The position numbers and the translations under genes were made by a program. Under the pieces are notes generated by a model that worked only from the letters and a program-made list of their open reading frames with translations, had not been told where the DNA came from and did no database searches. From Rhodospirillales bacterium (GTDB taxonomy: Bacteria > Pseudomonadota > Alphaproteobacteria > Rhodospirillales_A > Casp-alpha2): DNA of 5,522 nt. Positions 5,258 through 5,522 of the stretch are shown here, one piece after another (position 1 is the first letter of the stretch; every line of letters begins with the position of its first letter). Where the stretch lies: NCBI GenBank assembly GCA_016763915.1, contig JAESSX010000065.1, positions 1 to 5,522 of the forward strand, read 5' to 3'.

Positions 5258-5522
5258 ATGCTGCAAGACGACGACCTTTCGATCATTCGCCAAATTCCGT
5301 TGTTCGAAAACATGTCGGACGACGCGCTGGGGACGCTGCTCGGCCAGTCGTTCCCCCGGGAATACCCGAAGGGCAAGGTGTTGTTTATGCGCGACGAGCC
5401 GGCGGACTGTTTTTACATCGTGCTCGGCGGCTGGGTGAAGGTCTACCGGGAAACAATGGAAGGCGAGGAGGCCGTATTGGGGGGTGTTCACACGCGGCGA
5501 ATCCCTGGCCGAGGCGGCGGCG
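5258..5522 (+). CDS. Crp/Fnr-family regulator, N-terminal part, with apparent frameshift (runs off window)
   Basis: From the ATG at 5258, preceded by CAGGAG with 7-base spacing, the frame encodes a Crp/Fnr cyclic-nucleotide-binding-type beta-barrel: IIRQIPLFENMSDDALGTLL, then YPKGKVLFMRDEPADCFYIV and LGGWVKVYRETMEGEEAVLG. After about residue 75 the frame reads GVHTRRIPGRGGG, which no longer fits the family. Skipping one base in the G6 run at 5479-5484 restores GVFTRGESLAEAAA, which does fit. The gene is therefore either frameshifted or affected by a homopolymer error. No FNR-type N-terminal cysteine cluster is present; the only cysteine seen is in ADCFYI, so an FNR-like iron-sulfur sensor is unlikely. 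The DNA-binding helix-turn-helix lies beyond the window, so its presence and the ligand cannot be judged. Divergent from the kinase gene, it may act at the palindrome at 5085-5098. Confidence 0.85.
   Translation, partial: MLQDDDLSIIRQIPLFENMSDDALGTLLGQSFPREYPKGKVLFMRDEPADCFYIVLGGWVKVYRETMEGEEAVLGGVHTRRIPGRGGG

Noticed and set aside
5240..5491. Minus-strand open frames of 83 and 93 codons at the right end
   Set aside because: They are antisense to the Crp/Fnr-like gene, whose + strand translation has clear family features.

Overview
The window is GC-rich, gene-dense bacterial DNA made up mostly of signal-transduction genes. It holds the 3' end of a chemotaxis receptor gene, a complete OmpR/PhoB-type response regulator gene, a very large multi-PAS hybrid histidine kinase gene, and the 5' end of a Crp/Fnr-family gene. 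The style of the kinase (many PAS units, H box AHDLNN, C-terminal receiver), the FixL-like PAS domain, the FNR/FixK-type DNA box and the receptor sequence all suggest an alphaproteobacterium, perhaps of the Rhodospirillales/Magnetospirillum type. That placement rests on protein style alone and is an inference.

Layout. Bases 1-258 (+) encode the signalling tip and C-terminus of a methyl-accepting chemotaxis protein (MCP), followed by a strong GC-rich hairpin (287-321) and a weak hairpin with a T8 tract (388-407). Bases 259-675 are non-coding and hold the regulatory region of the response regulator, including a 17-bp direct-repeat box (553-569) and a TTGACA hexamer (598-603). The response regulator is best read as 676-1389 (+) from a TTG start. 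It converges on the hybrid kinase gene (1432-4845, -) with only 42 bases between the two stop codons. Bases 4846-5257 separate the kinase from a divergent Crp/Fnr-like gene that starts at 5258 (+) and runs out of the window. This gap holds a second, identical copy of the 17-bp box (4949-4965), the likely kinase promoter, an FNR/FixK-type palindrome (5085-5098) and a possible -10 element for the Crp/Fnr gene.

How the parts may work together. The response regulator and the hybrid kinase probably form one circuit. They are adjacent and convergent, and the only two copies of the 17-bp box that I see lie about 105 bases upstream of each start codon. The box is two TTTGTAA half-sites repeated every 10 bp, the architecture expected for OmpR-family regulators and close to the CpxR consensus GTAAA-N5-GTAAA. 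The last PAS domain of the kinase resembles the FixL haem domain and keeps a histidine at the position I align with the FixL haem ligand. Together with the FNR/FixK-type box, this makes oxygen or redox sensing a reasonable hypothesis.

Oddities. Two N-terminal PAS units of the kinase appear collapsed by in-frame internal deletions. The receptor C-terminus looks like a similar in-frame join. The Crp/Fnr gene changes frame at a G6 run (5479-5484). These may reflect real gene decay or remodelling, or assembly and consensus errors. No RNA genes, insertion sequences or CRISPR arrays were seen.
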